From the NCBI RefSeq assembly GCF_014230055.1, contig NZ_JACHVA010000127.1, positions 62,001 through 126,000 of the forward strand: a DNA stretch of 64,000 nucleotides, written 5' to 3'. This document shows, one piece after another, positions 55,232 through 64,000 of this stretch. The notes below the pieces were generated by a model. The model made no database searches. It saw only the letters and a program-made list of their open reading frames with translations, and was not told where the DNA came from. Position 1 is the stretch's first letter; the number at the start of each line of letters is the position of its first letter. Both the position numbers and the translations under genes were made by a program. This DNA comes from Puniceicoccus vermicola (lineage in GTDB: Bacteria > Verrucomicrobiota > Verrucomicrobiia > Opitutales > Puniceicoccaceae).

Positions 55232-58072
55232 TCACCCTTGCGCCCGCAAGGCCTCGAGGGTCGGTGTCTTTCCAGCCGACTTCCATTTCTCCGGCGTGCC
55301 GGAGAAGAGGAGATGCCCTCCCGCCTCGCCACCTTCTGGACCGAGTTCGACCACCCAATCGGCCATCCGGATGAGATCGAGGTCGTGCTCGATGATGAGA
55401 ATGGTATTCCCGGCATCCCGCAAACGGTAGAGCACATCGATCAAGCGGCCGATGTCGTCCCAATGAAGTCCCGTCGTCGGCTCGTCCAACAGATAGAGCG
55501 TGCGCCCCTGCTCACGCCGACTGAGCTCGGTGGCGAGCTTGAGCCGCTGCGCCTCCCCACCGGAAAGGGTTGTCGCGGATTGACCGAGACGCAGATATCC
55601 AAGACCCACTTCACGGAGCAGGTCTAGCTTTGCCAGGACCGCGGGATTCTTGCTCAAGGCATCCCTCGCTTCTTCGATGGTCAGGTCGAGAACCTCGGCA
55701 ATGTTGAGCCCGCGGTAGCGGACTTCGAGAGTTTCCCGGTTGTAACGCCTTCCCTGACAGCTGGGACACTCGACGTAGACATCGCTCATGAACTGCATGT
55801 CGAGCCGGATCACTCCGTCGCCCTTGCAGCGTTCGCAGCGACCACCCGAAACGTTGAAGCTAAAACGTCCCGGAGCGTATCCCCGCACCTTGGCGAGCGG
55901 CGTCTTGGCGAACATCGAACGAAGGATGGAAAAGACCCCGGCGAAGGTGGCCGGATTGGAACGTGGGCTCCGACCGATGGCGGATTGGTCAACTTCGACC
56001 ACGGTATCAAAATGTTCGAGACCGCGGATCCCTCCGTGAGCGCCGGGGACGGATTTCGCGCGGTTTAGTTTTCGAGCGGCCGCCGCCGCTAGGATGTCGT
56101 GCACCAAGGAGCTTTTTCCCGAACCCGAAACTCCGCAGACCACACTGAGACAGCCCACGGGAAAACTGACGTCGAACCCATCAAGATTGTGCTCCACCGC
56201 TTTCAACACTTCCAGTGCATCTTTTCCGGGACTGCGCACCTTGCGGCGATCGAGCAGACTCTCTTTCCCCGAAAGGTAGGCCCCGGTGCGACTTGCGGGG
56301 GATCCGGCGATATCCCCAGGCTGACCGGCGTAGACTAAGTTGCCCCCCAATGAACCGGCTCCCGGCCCCATCTCGACGAGGTGATCGGCAGCGCGGATCA
56401 TGGCTTCCTCATGCTCGACGACGACCACGGTGTTCCCCCGATCCCGCAGGCGGTGCAGGTTCTGGATGAGGCGGCGGATGTCGATCGGGTGCAGGCCGAT
56501 GCTTGGCTCATCGAGAACGTAGATCACGCCGACGAGTCCCATGCCGAGCTGAGTGGCCAACCGAGCCCGCTGTGCCTCCCCACCGCTGAGCGATTGAAAG
56601 GAGCGGTCCAGCGTCAGGTATCCGAGCCCCACTTCCTCCAGGAAACGAAGTCGGTGAGCCAACCCTTCCACGGCTTCATCAACCAATTTCCCCGCGGAAG
56701 CACGAAACGGCCCCTCCGCCTGTTTCAACGCGGTATCTACCGGCATCGCCAGGAACTCCGGATAGGAAACGCCTTCCACCCGAATGCTGCGTGGGTAGGC
56801 ACCGAGCCGCGCGCCCTCACAAGCGGGACAAGGCAAGCGGCGCTGGTAGGCGATCAAACGGGCCCGTAGACCATCGCTGGTCGAGGTCGTAAAGGAATCT
56901 TCCAGATCCGGAATCACTCCGGGGAATGGCATCGACTTCGGCTTGCGGTTGCCGGGGCCGAGCTTGAAGAGAAACTCTTGATCCCCTGAACCGTGGATAA
57001 TCAATTGCTGCACCGATTCATCCAAGTCCTGCCAAGGCACGGTCGGGTCAAAGGGGAGCTGTTCCGCGAGTTGCCGCAAGAGCGCGTTGCGGCGGATGAT
57101 CATTCGCTTCGACCCGATCCGCCAAGGCTTCAACGCCCCCTTTTTCACGGAGACGGAGGGATCGGGAACCAATAGATTTTCATCGAACCGAAGGATCTCA
57201 CCGATTCCACCGCACTCCGGACAGGCGCCGTCAGGATTATTCCAGGAAAACAGCCGTGAGGAGGGTGCGGGATAGACCTCTCCACAGATCTCACAGGAAT
57301 GGGCCTGGCTGAGGAGAACCTCGCGCATCGGAGCCTCCTTCGATTCCTGCACGAGGATGATGGCCCGATCCCCTCCTTCGCCGAAAGCCAGTTCCAGGGA
57401 ATCGGCGATCCGCCCCCGCTGGTCCGGGCGCAGCACCACTCGGTCGATGAGAAGGTCGAGCTGCTGCAGCTTACGGCCCCGGTCGACAATATCTGCATCA
57501 TCGAGGCTGGCGATGCGTCCATCGATGCGGACGCGTGTGTAGCCTTTATGCCGGAGGCTTTCCAGCTCCTCGCGAATGGCCGACGGTTTCGCCTCCATGC
57601 GGGGAGCAAGGATCTGGATCCGGCTTCCCTCCGGCTCCTCGAAAATCCGGGCGAGACAGTCGTCAATCGAGCGGCGGCTGACGCGCCCCCCATCCTTCGG
57701 GCAAAAGGGCTGACCAGCCACCGACCAGAGAACCCGGGCGAAATCGGCAACTTCGGAGATCGAGGCGACGGTACTCCGGGGATTCGTCCCCTGCCCCGTC
57801 AGTTGCTCAATGGCGATGACCGGCGAAAGGCCTTCGATGAAATCTACCTCAGGGCGATCCACCTGGTCGAGGAGCTGACGCGCTTTGGGCGAAAGACTCT
57901 CCATGTACTTCCGGTAGCCCTCGGCATAAAGAGTGTCGAAAGCCAGGGAAGATTTGCCCGATCCACTGACTCCTGTGACCACCGTCATCCGGTTGCGAGG
58001 AATCTCAACATCGAGATTCCGTAGATTGTGCTGGCGTGCACCCCGGATGCGAATGGACTCGTTGGCAGACAT
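55232..58072 (-). CDS. uvrA: Excinuclease ABC subunit A (UvrA)
   Basis: 946 aa damage-recognition ATPase of nucleotide excision repair. Two Walker A loops, [19 protein letters not shown] and [16 protein letters not shown]; two ABC signatures, [17 protein letters not shown] and [17 protein letters not shown]; zinc fingers CEICGEVYP...CPECGG and [10 protein letters not shown]...CPSCQGRR. N-terminus [20 protein letters not shown] is canonical. No truncation seen. Confidence 0.97.
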   Translation of the reverse strand: MSANESIRIRGARQHNLRNLDVEIPRNRMTVVTGVSGSGKSSLAFDTLYAEGYRKYMESLSPKARQLLDQVDRPEVDFIEGLSPVIAIEQLTGQGTNPRSTVASISEVADFARVLWSVAGQPFCPKDGGRVSRRSIDDCLARIFEEPEGSRIQILAPRMEAKPSAIREELESLRHKGYTRVRIDGRIASLDDADIVDRGRKLQQLDLLIDRVVLRPDQRGRIADSLELAFGEGGDRAIILVQESKEAPMREVLLSQAHSCEICGEVYPAPSSRLFSWNNPDGACPECGGIGEILRFDENLLVPDPSVSVKKGALKPWRIGSKRMIIRRNALLRQLAEQLPFDPTVPWQDLDESVQQLIIHGSGDQEFLFKLGPGNRKPKSMPFPGVIPDLEDSFTTSTSDGLRARLIAYQRRLPCPACEGARLGAYPRSIRVEGVSYPEFLAMPVDTALKQAEGPFRASAGKLVDEAVEGLAHRLRFLEEVGLGYLTLDRSFQSLSGGEAQRARLATQLGMGLVGVIYVLDEPSIGLHPIDIRRLIQNLHRLRDRGNTVVVVEHEEAMIRAADHLVEMGPGAGSLGGNLVYAGQPGDIAGSPASRTGAYLSGKESLLDRRKVRSPGKDALEVLKAVEHNLDGFDVSFPVGCLSVVCGVSGSGKSSLVHDILAAAAARKLNRAKSVPGAHGGIRGLEHFDTVVEVDQSAIGRSPRSNPATFAGVFSILRSMFAKTPLAKVRGYAPGRFSFNVSGGRCERCKGDGVIRLDMQFMSDVYVECPSCQGRRYNRETLEVRYRGLNIAEVLDLTIEEARDALSKNPAVLAKLDLLREVGLGYLRLGQSATTLSGGEAQRLKLATELSRREQGRTLYLLDEPTTGLHWDDIGRLIDVLYRLRDAGNTILIIEHDLDLIRMADWVVELGPEGGEAGGHLLFSGTPEKWKSAGKTPTLEALRAQG

Positions 58073-58262
58073 AGATTAGCAACGAACTAACGCCAGGAGA
58101 CGGAAGACGGCAACCCTTCTGGTCATTGAGAAAGGGGAATTCGAGCTAGAGCCGTGAAGAAAAATGTAGATCCACCCCAAACTTTACCGTGGAGCTTCAG
58201 CAATTACCCGTCGGCAAAAATCATTCTCGTAAAACGCAACGTTCCACCCTTAGATCAGCAAA

Positions 58263-58544
58263 ATGAAAGAACGGCCCATTCTCTACATCAAAGCTGGTTG
58301 CCCTTGGTGCCAGGAAGCCCAAACGTTTTTCAATCAGCATGGCGTCGATGTCGACATCCTGGATGTCAATCGGGATAAGTCCGCAATGAACCGCATGGTC
58401 GAGATCAGCGGGCAGACCAAGACCCCCACCTTTGAATTCCGCGACTTCATCGTTGCCGATTTCGACACCGACGAGTTTATGGCCGAGCTGGACGAATTCC
58501 CGGAAATCCGGATTCAACTCGGCATCGGAGACGACGAAGACTGA
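58263..58544 (+). CDS. Glutaredoxin-like protein
   Basis: 93 aa thioredoxin fold. Active site YIKAGCPWCQEAQTFF (CPWC at residues 13-16) and the cis-Pro loop GQTKTPTFEFRD. The acidic tail GIGDDED is unusual. Ends 8 nt before the outer-membrane-like gene, so the two may be cotranscribed. Uses an ATG with no strong Shine-Dalgarno. Confidence 0.9.
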   Translation: MKERPILYIKAGCPWCQEAQTFFNQHGVDVDILDVNRDKSAMNRMVEISGQTKTPTFEFRDFIVADFDTDEFMAELDEFPEIRIQLGIGDDED

Positions 58545-58552
58545 TTCGAACC

Positions 58553-59317
58553 ATGATTTCAACCAAGCTCCGACTCTTCTCGGTTCTCGCGATTCTCAGC
58601 GCCCCATTCGCTCACGCCAATGGGCCCGACATTTCCTCGTGGTCGATCACCGTCAAAGGCGGCCCCGCCTTTCCTGTGTTTGGCGAGTTCACCGGAAGCG
58701 CTGGCGAAGCCAGCACCACTACCACCGATGAGGACGGGAACGTGACCTCGACGGGGAACGATGCGAGCATCAACTCCCTGGATTGGGACCAAGCCTTCGA
58801 CAGCTTTGTCAACTACGCCATCGAGCTGGACTTCTGGGAAGATGGCACCCGAAGCCTCTACCTCGGAGTCTCCCGCACCGAGGGCAGCGGCAAAAACGCT
58901 AACATCGGAACCTTTAACGGCAATCCGGTCATTGCCTCGTTTGACGACTACACGGATACCGGACTCTACGCGGGTTTCCGCTGGGGGCTCGGCGAGGCCG
59001 GTTGGGTCAAATCCCTCATCTCACTTCAGGCTGGTGCGACCTTCACGGAAAGCGTCAGCGCCCAGACCACAAACTTACCCGGGGCCACCAAGATTGGGAT
59101 CTACAAGTCCTCGACCGTTTTCAACGTCGGCGCCTTCGTCTCGGTCATTTTCACCCCCTTCGATTTCCTCGAGGTGGGTATCGATAGCGGCTTCCAATAT
59201 CAAACCGCTCCCGATGGCGATAACTCCCAGCTCGGACTCCTCGGGCTGGAAGGCATCAACTCCGAAGGAAATCTAGGTCTGGTCCCCGTCCGCATCCTAG
59301 CAACCATCAAATTCTAA
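58553..59317 (+). CDS. Secreted protein, probable outer-membrane beta-barrel
   Basis: 254 aa. Signal peptide LRLFSVLAILSAPFAHANG with cleavage near residue 23. Alternating-polarity strands such as SWSITVKGGPAFPVFGEF, DTGLYAGFRWGL and FLEVGIDSGFQYQT, and a terminal VRILATIKF (aromatic end) fit a small outer-membrane barrel. A Ser/Thr-Glu/Asp-rich loop (AGEASTTTTDEDGNVTSTGN) is exposed-type sequence. No specific family recognised. Confidence 0.65.
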   Translation: MISTKLRLFSVLAILSAPFAHANGPDISSWSITVKGGPAFPVFGEFTGSAGEASTTTTDEDGNVTSTGNDASINSLDWDQAFDSFVNYAIELDFWEDGTRSLYLGVSRTEGSGKNANIGTFNGNPVIASFDDYTDTGLYAGFRWGLGEAGWVKSLISLQAGATFTESVSAQTTNLPGATKIGIYKSSTVFNVGAFVSVIFTPFDFLEVGIDSGFQYQTAPDGDNSQLGLLGLEGINSEGNLGLVPVRILATIKF

Positions 59318-59394
59318 AAGCCCGGAAGGCGAAGGGCAGATGGCGTAACTGTCCAACCATCGAAGGGTCCAGCCATCCACCGCTCACGGTCTCA

Positions 59395-59492
59395 CTGTCT
59401 CACCGATCACTGTCTCACCGACAAACCGTCCACCGACAAACCGTCAACCGACAACCGTCCACCGACAACCGTCCACCGCCAACCGACTACCG
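59395..59492. repeat. Low-complexity tandem repeat (ccgtccaccgacaa-like)
   Basis: Degenerate tandem units accgtccaccgac / aaccgtcaaccgac repeat about eight times between the barrel gene and the metallophosphoesterase, touching the stop of the latter. Purely C/A/G-rich on the plus strand. Confidence 0.75.
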
Positions 59493-60476
59493 TCCACACC
59501 GCAAAGTGTGAACCGTGATCTCGGCCGGCGCGTTCAGCCGATAGGGTAATTTACATCCGCCGCACCCATTGGCGGTGTAGCCCTGCACTCCTCGATGCTC
59601 CCAAGCTCCGGAAATCATCGCTCGGGGGCATTTGAAATGATTGGAGATCGGCAATCCCCACGGCAGGCAAATTTGCCCCCCATGCGTGTGCCCGCTCATC
59701 ATCAAGCTCACGTCCCAATCTGCCGCGTCCTCGTAGACCTCGGGAGAATGGGCCAACATGACCACCGGTCCAGGCTCCTCACGGCCCATCAGAGCCCGCT
59801 CAAAGGAATGCGCACGGAATTGGCGAGGATCATCCACCCCTGCGAGCCAAAAGCCGCTCTCCGGCGTCCCAATGAGCTCAGATTCATTCATCAGCACCCG
59901 CACGCCGCACTTTTCCAGCTCTCGTGCCACTGTAACGATGTCGTGATTCCCCAGAACGGCGAATTTCGGCTTCGGGAAGAGAGCGATGAGCTCTTCCAGC
60001 AACGGAACGTCCATAGATTCCTCCTCAAACACCAAATCGAAGAAATCTCCGGTCAGGCAGGCCACATCGTATTCCAGGCCGCGAAGCACTTTTTCCAACC
60101 GGGAGACCAGGCCGGGATCAAAATCGAGGTGAAAATCCGACGCCTGGAGCAGGCGGTAACCGTCCATCTCCGGGGAGAGTCCCGGAATGCTCCATTTCCG
60201 CTCCAAAATCCGAATATCTTCAAAATTGCGCCGCGCCCGGTTCGCAAGGAGCGAGCTCTTGATAATCAGGTCCAACCCCCGCACCGGCAATCGGCGATCT
60301 GCCATCCCATCGGGGTGCAGAAAATCGGGAGCCATGCGAACTCGCAAAATTTCCTCCCTCGACAGACGCTCACGCACGGCCTCAAAGCCCATGCGCTCTA
60401 CCAATTGGTCAAACCACGGGCTCTTCGGAACCACCGTCGATTCCAGTTCCTCAGGGGTGGGATTTAACTGAATCAC
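59487..60476 (-). CDS. Calcineurin-like metallophosphoesterase
   Basis: 329 aa. Metal-site motifs: LLQASDFHLDF (D-x-H), DVACLTGDFFDLV (GD), FAVLGNHDIVTVARE (GNHD), VVMLAHSPEVYE and LMMSGHTHGGQICLP (GHTHGG). This order is that of YkuE/YaeI-type phosphodiesterases. No signal peptide or N-terminal helix is seen. Substrate unknown. Confidence 0.92.
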   Translation of the reverse strand: MIQLNPTPEELESTVVPKSPWFDQLVERMGFEAVRERLSREEILRVRMAPDFLHPDGMADRRLPVRGLDLIIKSSLLANRARRNFEDIRILERKWSIPGLSPEMDGYRLLQASDFHLDFDPGLVSRLEKVLRGLEYDVACLTGDFFDLVFEEESMDVPLLEELIALFPKPKFAVLGNHDIVTVARELEKCGVRVLMNESELIGTPESGFWLAGVDDPRQFRAHSFERALMGREEPGPVVMLAHSPEVYEDAADWDVSLMMSGHTHGGQICLPWGLPISNHFKCPRAMISGAWEHRGVQGYTANGCGGCKLPYRLNAPAEITVHTLRCGR

Positions 60477-60556
60477 ACGGAATTTTCGGTTTTATGATGG
60501 ACAATGGCAAGTGTTTGGACAACTGGATTTAGATTTGTCAGATGCGAATTCACTTA

Positions 60557-60907
60557 ATGAAATCGAAAATTCTTCGGTGCAAGGTCACCGACTCGGCTCT
60601 TCACTACGAAGGCAGCCTAGAGATCGATGCAGCTCTCATGGAGCGCGTGGGACTCCTGCGCTATGAGAAGATTCTAGTGGGGAACATTGACAACGGAGAG
60701 CGATTCGAAACCTATGCCATTCCCGCCGAGAGCGGATCCGGGCGCATCTCCCTGAACGGGGCCGCCGCCCACAAAGGCAAGCTGGGTGATCGACTCGTCA
60801 TCATTTCTTTTGCGGAAGTGGAGGCCGATGAGGCCGCCTCATTCAAGCCCAAGACGATCACCATGGGCGAAGACAACTTCACCGTGATCAAATCTACGAA
60901 CACATGA
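60557..60907 (+). CDS. panD: Aspartate 1-decarboxylase PanD
   Basis: Makes beta-alanine for pantothenate. 116 aa from ATG 60557 ([20 protein letters not shown]); an ATG at 60542 would add five residues. The self-cleavage Gly-Ser (YEGS, Ser about 21) that generates the pyruvoyl group is present, with [29 protein letters not shown] and IISFAEVE. The stop overlaps the start of the aminotransferase gene by 4 nt. Confidence 0.94.
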   Translation: MKSKILRCKVTDSALHYEGSLEIDAALMERVGLLRYEKILVGNIDNGERFETYAIPAESGSGRISLNGAAAHKGKLGDRLVIISFAEVEADEAASFKPKTITMGEDNFTVIKSTNT

Positions 60908-61980
60908 GCTATAAACTTTTCATCCCTGGCCCGATTCAGGTCTCCGACAAGACCTATCAGGCAATGACAACTCCGGTCGTCGGCCACCGTAGCCCCGACT
61001 TCGTCGCCCTGTACGAATCCGTTCAGCCGGGCCTGCGAAAGCTGGTCGGCACCAAGGATCCCGTGTTTTTGAGCACCAGCAGCGCCTGGGGAGTCATGGA
61101 AGGCTCGATTCGCAATTTGACCAAGAAAAAGGTCCTCAACTGCATGTGCGGGGCCTTCTCGGACAAGTGGAACAACGTTTCCAAGCGCTGCGGCCTCGAA
61201 GCTGGCGCCCTCTCCGTCGAATGGGGCACGCATATCGATCCGGAAGCTCTCCGCAAGGAGCTCTCCACCGGCGAATATGATGTCGTCACCCTCGTCCACA
61301 ATGAGACTTCGACCGGCGTCATGAACCCTCTCCCCGAGATCATGGCGGTCCTTCGCGATTTTCCGGAGGTCTTCTCGATCGTCGACACCGTTTCCTCCTT
61401 TACGGCCGTCCCGATGCACAAAGATGAGCTCGGCATCGACGTTCTCCTCACGGGCTCCCAGAAAGCGCTGGCAATGCCCCCCGGCCTCGCCCTTCTCTCC
61501 GTTTCTGAACGCGCCATCGAGCGGTCCAAGACAGTGGACACCCGCGGCTACTACTTTGACTTCGAGGAATTCCTGAAGAACCACGAAAAAGGAATGACTC
61601 CGAGCACTCCAGTGATTCCGCTGATCTACGCTCTTCGTTCGAAGATCGAAGACATCGAGAATGAAGGACTGGAAAACCGCTACCAGCGTCATGCCGATCT
61701 CAACGCCATGGTTCACCAATGGGTTGAGAAAAACGGCTTCGAGCTCCTGCCGAAGCCCGAATACGCTTCCAAATCTCTCAGCTGCGTTCGCAACACCCGC
61801 GACCTTGATCTCGCCGCCATCAACAAGCGACTCAAGGAGGAGTTCAAGATGGTGATCGACATCGGTTACGGAAAGCTCAAGGGCAAGACCTTCCGCATCT
61901 CCAACATGGGGGATGAAACGGAAGAAACCATGCGCGAGCTCCTCGACAACCTCGACACCATTCTTTCCAGCCTTTCCTAA
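60904..61980 (+). CDS. Class V aminotransferase (serine/alanine-glyoxylate type)
   Basis: 358 aa PLP enzyme. [82 protein letters not shown] and the lysine loop [15 protein letters not shown] are the alanine-glyoxylate/serine-pyruvate aminotransferase layout. The 4-nt overlap with panD suggests a joint role, perhaps glycine/serine or beta-alanine metabolism; the exact substrate is uncertain. Confidence 0.88.
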   Translation: MSYKLFIPGPIQVSDKTYQAMTTPVVGHRSPDFVALYESVQPGLRKLVGTKDPVFLSTSSAWGVMEGSIRNLTKKKVLNCMCGAFSDKWNNVSKRCGLEAGALSVEWGTHIDPEALRKELSTGEYDVVTLVHNETSTGVMNPLPEIMAVLRDFPEVFSIVDTVSSFTAVPMHKDELGIDVLLTGSQKALAMPPGLALLSVSERAIERSKTVDTRGYYFDFEEFLKNHEKGMTPSTPVIPLIYALRSKIEDIENEGLENRYQRHADLNAMVHQWVEKNGFELLPKPEYASKSLSCVRNTRDLDLAAINKRLKEEFKMVIDIGYGKLKGKTFRISNMGDETEETMRELLDNLDTILSSLS

Positions 61981-62001
61981 GGGATAGGCCCCTCCTCCGG
62001 C

Positions 62002-64000
62002 ATGAAGAAACTTGTAATTGCAGAGAAACCTTCCGTAGCCGGAGACCTGGCCAAGGTCCTCGGACGCGTCCCAAAGACTGGGGACTTTTACGAAAACGAC
62101 GAATGGGTCATCAGTTCGGCGCTCGGCCACTTGGTCGAGCTGAAGATGCCGCAGGAAATCGACAAGGCCTACAGTAAGTGGACCTTGGACAACCTGCCCA
62201 TCATTCCGAAGACCTTCGGCACCAAACCCGTTGAGAAGACCAAAAAAAAGCTTCAGGAGCTGAAAAAGCTCATGAAGCGGCCGGACGTCGGCACCATCAT
62301 CAACGCTTGTGATGCCGGTCGCGAGGGGGAGTTGATCTTTACGCTGATCCTGGATCAGGCGAAGGTCAAAAAAGACATCAAGCGCCTCTGGATGATGTCC
62401 ATGACTCCCGATGCGATCCGCAGAGCCTTCGAGCAATTGCGAGAGGGTGACAGCATGCAGAACCTGCAGGACGCGGCGCGAAGCCGACAGGAAGCCGATT
62501 GGCTCGTCGGCCTCAATGCGACCCGGGGAGCTACCGTCACCTTCGGCCGTCGCGGGGGCACCGCCGCCAACGTCGGGCGAGTCCAGACTCCCACCCTCGC
62601 CATGGTCTGCGACCGCGAGAAGGAGATTCGGAACTTTGTTCCCCGATCCTACTGGGAAATCATCGCCGACTTCTCTCTCGAAACCGGCACCTACAAAGGA
62701 ACTTACCAGCGGCCCGGTTTCAAAAAGGACGAGACCAATCCGCACGACCGGGTATCCCGCATCTGGGAAAAACCCGACGCCGAGCGCATCGCAGAAGAAG
62801 TCCGCAACGGCGGCGAAGCATCGGTCACCGAGAAAAAGAAGCGTTCGAAACAGGCCGCTCCTCGCCTCTACGACCTGACGACCCTTCAGCGGGAAGCGAA
62901 CAATCGCTACGGATTCTCCGCAGCCAACACTCTTTCCATCGCCCAGGCACTCTACGAGCGCCACAAGATGTTGACCTATCCGCGAACGGACTCCCGTGCC
63001 CTCCCCGAGGACTATGGAAGTTCTTGCCGCGATGCGATGGCCCAACTGCCGGACACCTACAAACCGCACGTTGACTATATTCTCTCTGAGAACCGGATCG
63101 ATCCGAAGGACAAACGCGTCTTCAACAACAAGAAGATCAGCGATCACTTTGCGATCATTCCCACCGACCAGAAGCCCCGTTCACTCAACGACGCCGAGCA
63201 GAAAATTTACGACATGGTCGTCCGCCGGTTTTTAGCCGTCTTCCACCCTCCCGCCGAGTACGACGTTACCACTCGGGAATCCGTGGTCGCTGGACATACC
63301 TTCCGCACCGACGGAAAGGTCCTCGCAGAACCAGGCTGGCTCGCCGTTTACGGAAAGAGCACCGGAGCTGCAGACACCATTCCAGCCTTGCCGAAGGATC
63401 AGGAGCAACCCGTTCCTGCCGGAGTCGATTCAGTGGAGGTCAAAGAAGATCAAACCCGTCCGCCGCCCCGCTATTCGGAAGCGACCCTTCTTTCGGCCAT
63501 GGAAAACGCCGGAAAACAGGTCGAAGACGACGATCTCGCCGAAGCGATGCGTGAACGCGGTTTGGGAACGCCGGCCACGCGTGCTGGAATCCTCGACAAC
63601 CTAGTCCACCAAAAATACTTGGAGAAGGACGGCAAGGAGCTCCTCCCGTCTCCCAAGGGCGAAGCACTCATCGATTTTCTCCGAACTTTCGACATCGAGC
63701 ACCTGACCAGCCCCGCCCTCACCGGCGAATGGGAATACCGCCTGAAGCAGGTCGAAGAAGGTCATCTCGATCGCAAGGAGTTCATGAAAGGGATCGAGGA
63801 TATCACCCGTCAGATCACGGATGCCCTCAAGAACCCTCCGCCTCCGATCGAATCGTCGCTCAAGTCGATCACCAACGACGAAAATCTTCAAGAGACCTTC
63901 AAAGCCTACGTTTCCACCGACACCGTCTCGGTCAACAACCGGAAGATTCCGGCCCTACAGGTCAACAAGGTCATCGGAAACCGGGCGATCACTGAGGAGG
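62002..64000 (+). CDS. topB: DNA topoisomerase III (type IA), 3' end beyond the window
   Basis: At least 666 aa seen. Starts MKKLVIAEKPSVAGDLAKVL with the TOPRIM domain (IAEKPS, then NACDAGREGELIF with DxD-type acids). Active-site Tyr in MLTYPRTDSRALPEDY, preceded by SIAQALYERHK. ARSRQEADWLVGLNATRG and GRVQTPTLAMVCDREKEI are also type IA blocks. AEKPS start and short TOPRIM favour TopB over TopA. 21 nt after the aminotransferase stop. A long open frame antisense to it is a shadow. Confidence 0.93.
   Translation, partial: MKKLVIAEKPSVAGDLAKVLGRVPKTGDFYENDEWVISSALGHLVELKMPQEIDKAYSKWTLDNLPIIPKTFGTKPVEKTKKKLQELKKLMKRPDVGTIINACDAGREGELIFTLILDQAKVKKDIKRLWMMSMTPDAIRRAFEQLREGDSMQNLQDAARSRQEADWLVGLNATRGATVTFGRRGGTAANVGRVQTPTLAMVCDREKEIRNFVPRSYWEIIADFSLETGTYKGTYQRPGFKKDETNPHDRVSRIWEKPDAERIAEEVRNGGEASVTEKKKRSKQAAPRLYDLTTLQREANNRYGFSAANTLSIAQALYERHKMLTYPRTDSRALPEDYGSSCRDAMAQLPDTYKPHVDYILSENRIDPKDKRVFNNKKISDHFAIIPTDQKPRSLNDAEQKIYDMVVRRFLAVFHPPAEYDVTTRESVVAGHTFRTDGKVLAEPGWLAVYGKSTGAADTIPALPKDQEQPVPAGVDSVEVKEDQTRPPPRYSEATLLSAMENAGKQVEDDDLAEAMRERGLGTPATRAGILDNLVHQKYLEKDGKELLPSPKGEALIDFLRTFDIEHLTSPALTGEWEYRLKQVEEGHLDRKEFMKGIEDITRQITDALKNPPPPIESSLKSITNDENLQETFKAYVSTDTVSVNNRKIPALQVNKVIGNRAITEE

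Noticed and set aside
60712-63147. 811-codon open frame on the minus strand
   Set aside because: Antisense to panD, the aminotransferase and topB, all of which have catalytic motifs; the frame is a composition artefact.

Overview
The window looks like a chromosomal segment of a marine-type Verrucomicrobium, probably Opitutales/Puniceicoccaceae-like. This is inferred from gene content rather than from a marker gene. The pointers are a PVM-type (Planctomycetes-Verrucomicrobia) bacterial microcompartment operon for deoxysugar breakdown, L-arabinose genes, a CE7 sugar-ester esterase, moderately high GC, and many short REP-like intergenic repeats. There is no rRNA; one tRNA-Leu(UAA) is present.

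Layout. 1-7158 (minus): a thiamin operon thiC-thiS-thiE2-thiE-thiG-thiH-thiF/rhodanese-thiD behind a TPP riboswitch, with several ATGA stop/start overlaps; thiD runs off the left edge. 7.4-11.4 kb (plus): a CE7 esterase, then an ArsR repressor with a perfect 25-bp palindrome over its promoter, followed by a four-domain CoA-disulfide-reductase/rhodanese/TusA/DsrE fusion. 11.4-19.3 kb: a RAYT-type transposase (minus), a divergent guaB/purA-like pair, a secreted nuclease with a ComEA-like HhH domain, rnhB, a low-molecular-weight phosphatase and glyA. 19.5-24.6 kb: araBAD (minus) with a divergent LacI-type regulator.

24.8-33.5 kb (minus) is the metabolic centrepiece, a complete PVM-type microcompartment locus. 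It has a DeoR regulator, PduL phosphotransacylase, three BMC-H and three BMC-P shell proteins, acetate kinase, CoA-acylating aldehyde dehydrogenase, class II aldolase and a lactate/malate-dehydrogenase-type NAD recycler. Together they would cleave a 1-phospho-ketose (L-fuculose-1-P or L-rhamnulose-1-P), convert lactaldehyde to an acyl-CoA, acyl-phosphate and acid with ATP, and regenerate NAD internally. It directly abuts the arabinose operon.

33.6-42.7 kb: a pseudopilin, a GNAT-nitrilase fusion, an SDR-DUF2867 protein, dtd, an Hsp15-like S4 protein, an Acr3 arsenite pump, a five-copy 121/122-bp tandem repeat, and an Rrf2/YecH/NnrS cluster that looks nitric-oxide related. 42.9-48.9 kb starts at the tRNA-Leu and is an AT-richer accessory stretch. 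It holds a DUF4160/DUF2442 pair, a HEPN-motif gene split by a 1474-bp insertion sequence (the reading frame rejoins exactly when the IS and one target duplication are removed), an orphan CdiI-like immunity gene, and small membrane-protein genes sharing a duplicated 3' tail.

49-58 kb (minus): a TolC/RND/adaptor efflux operon and uvrA. 58.3-64 kb: glutaredoxin, an outer-membrane-type protein, a metallophosphoesterase, panD with a class V aminotransferase, and a topoisomerase III gene cut by the right edge. Identifications rest on motifs and family knowledge read by eye; no searches were run.
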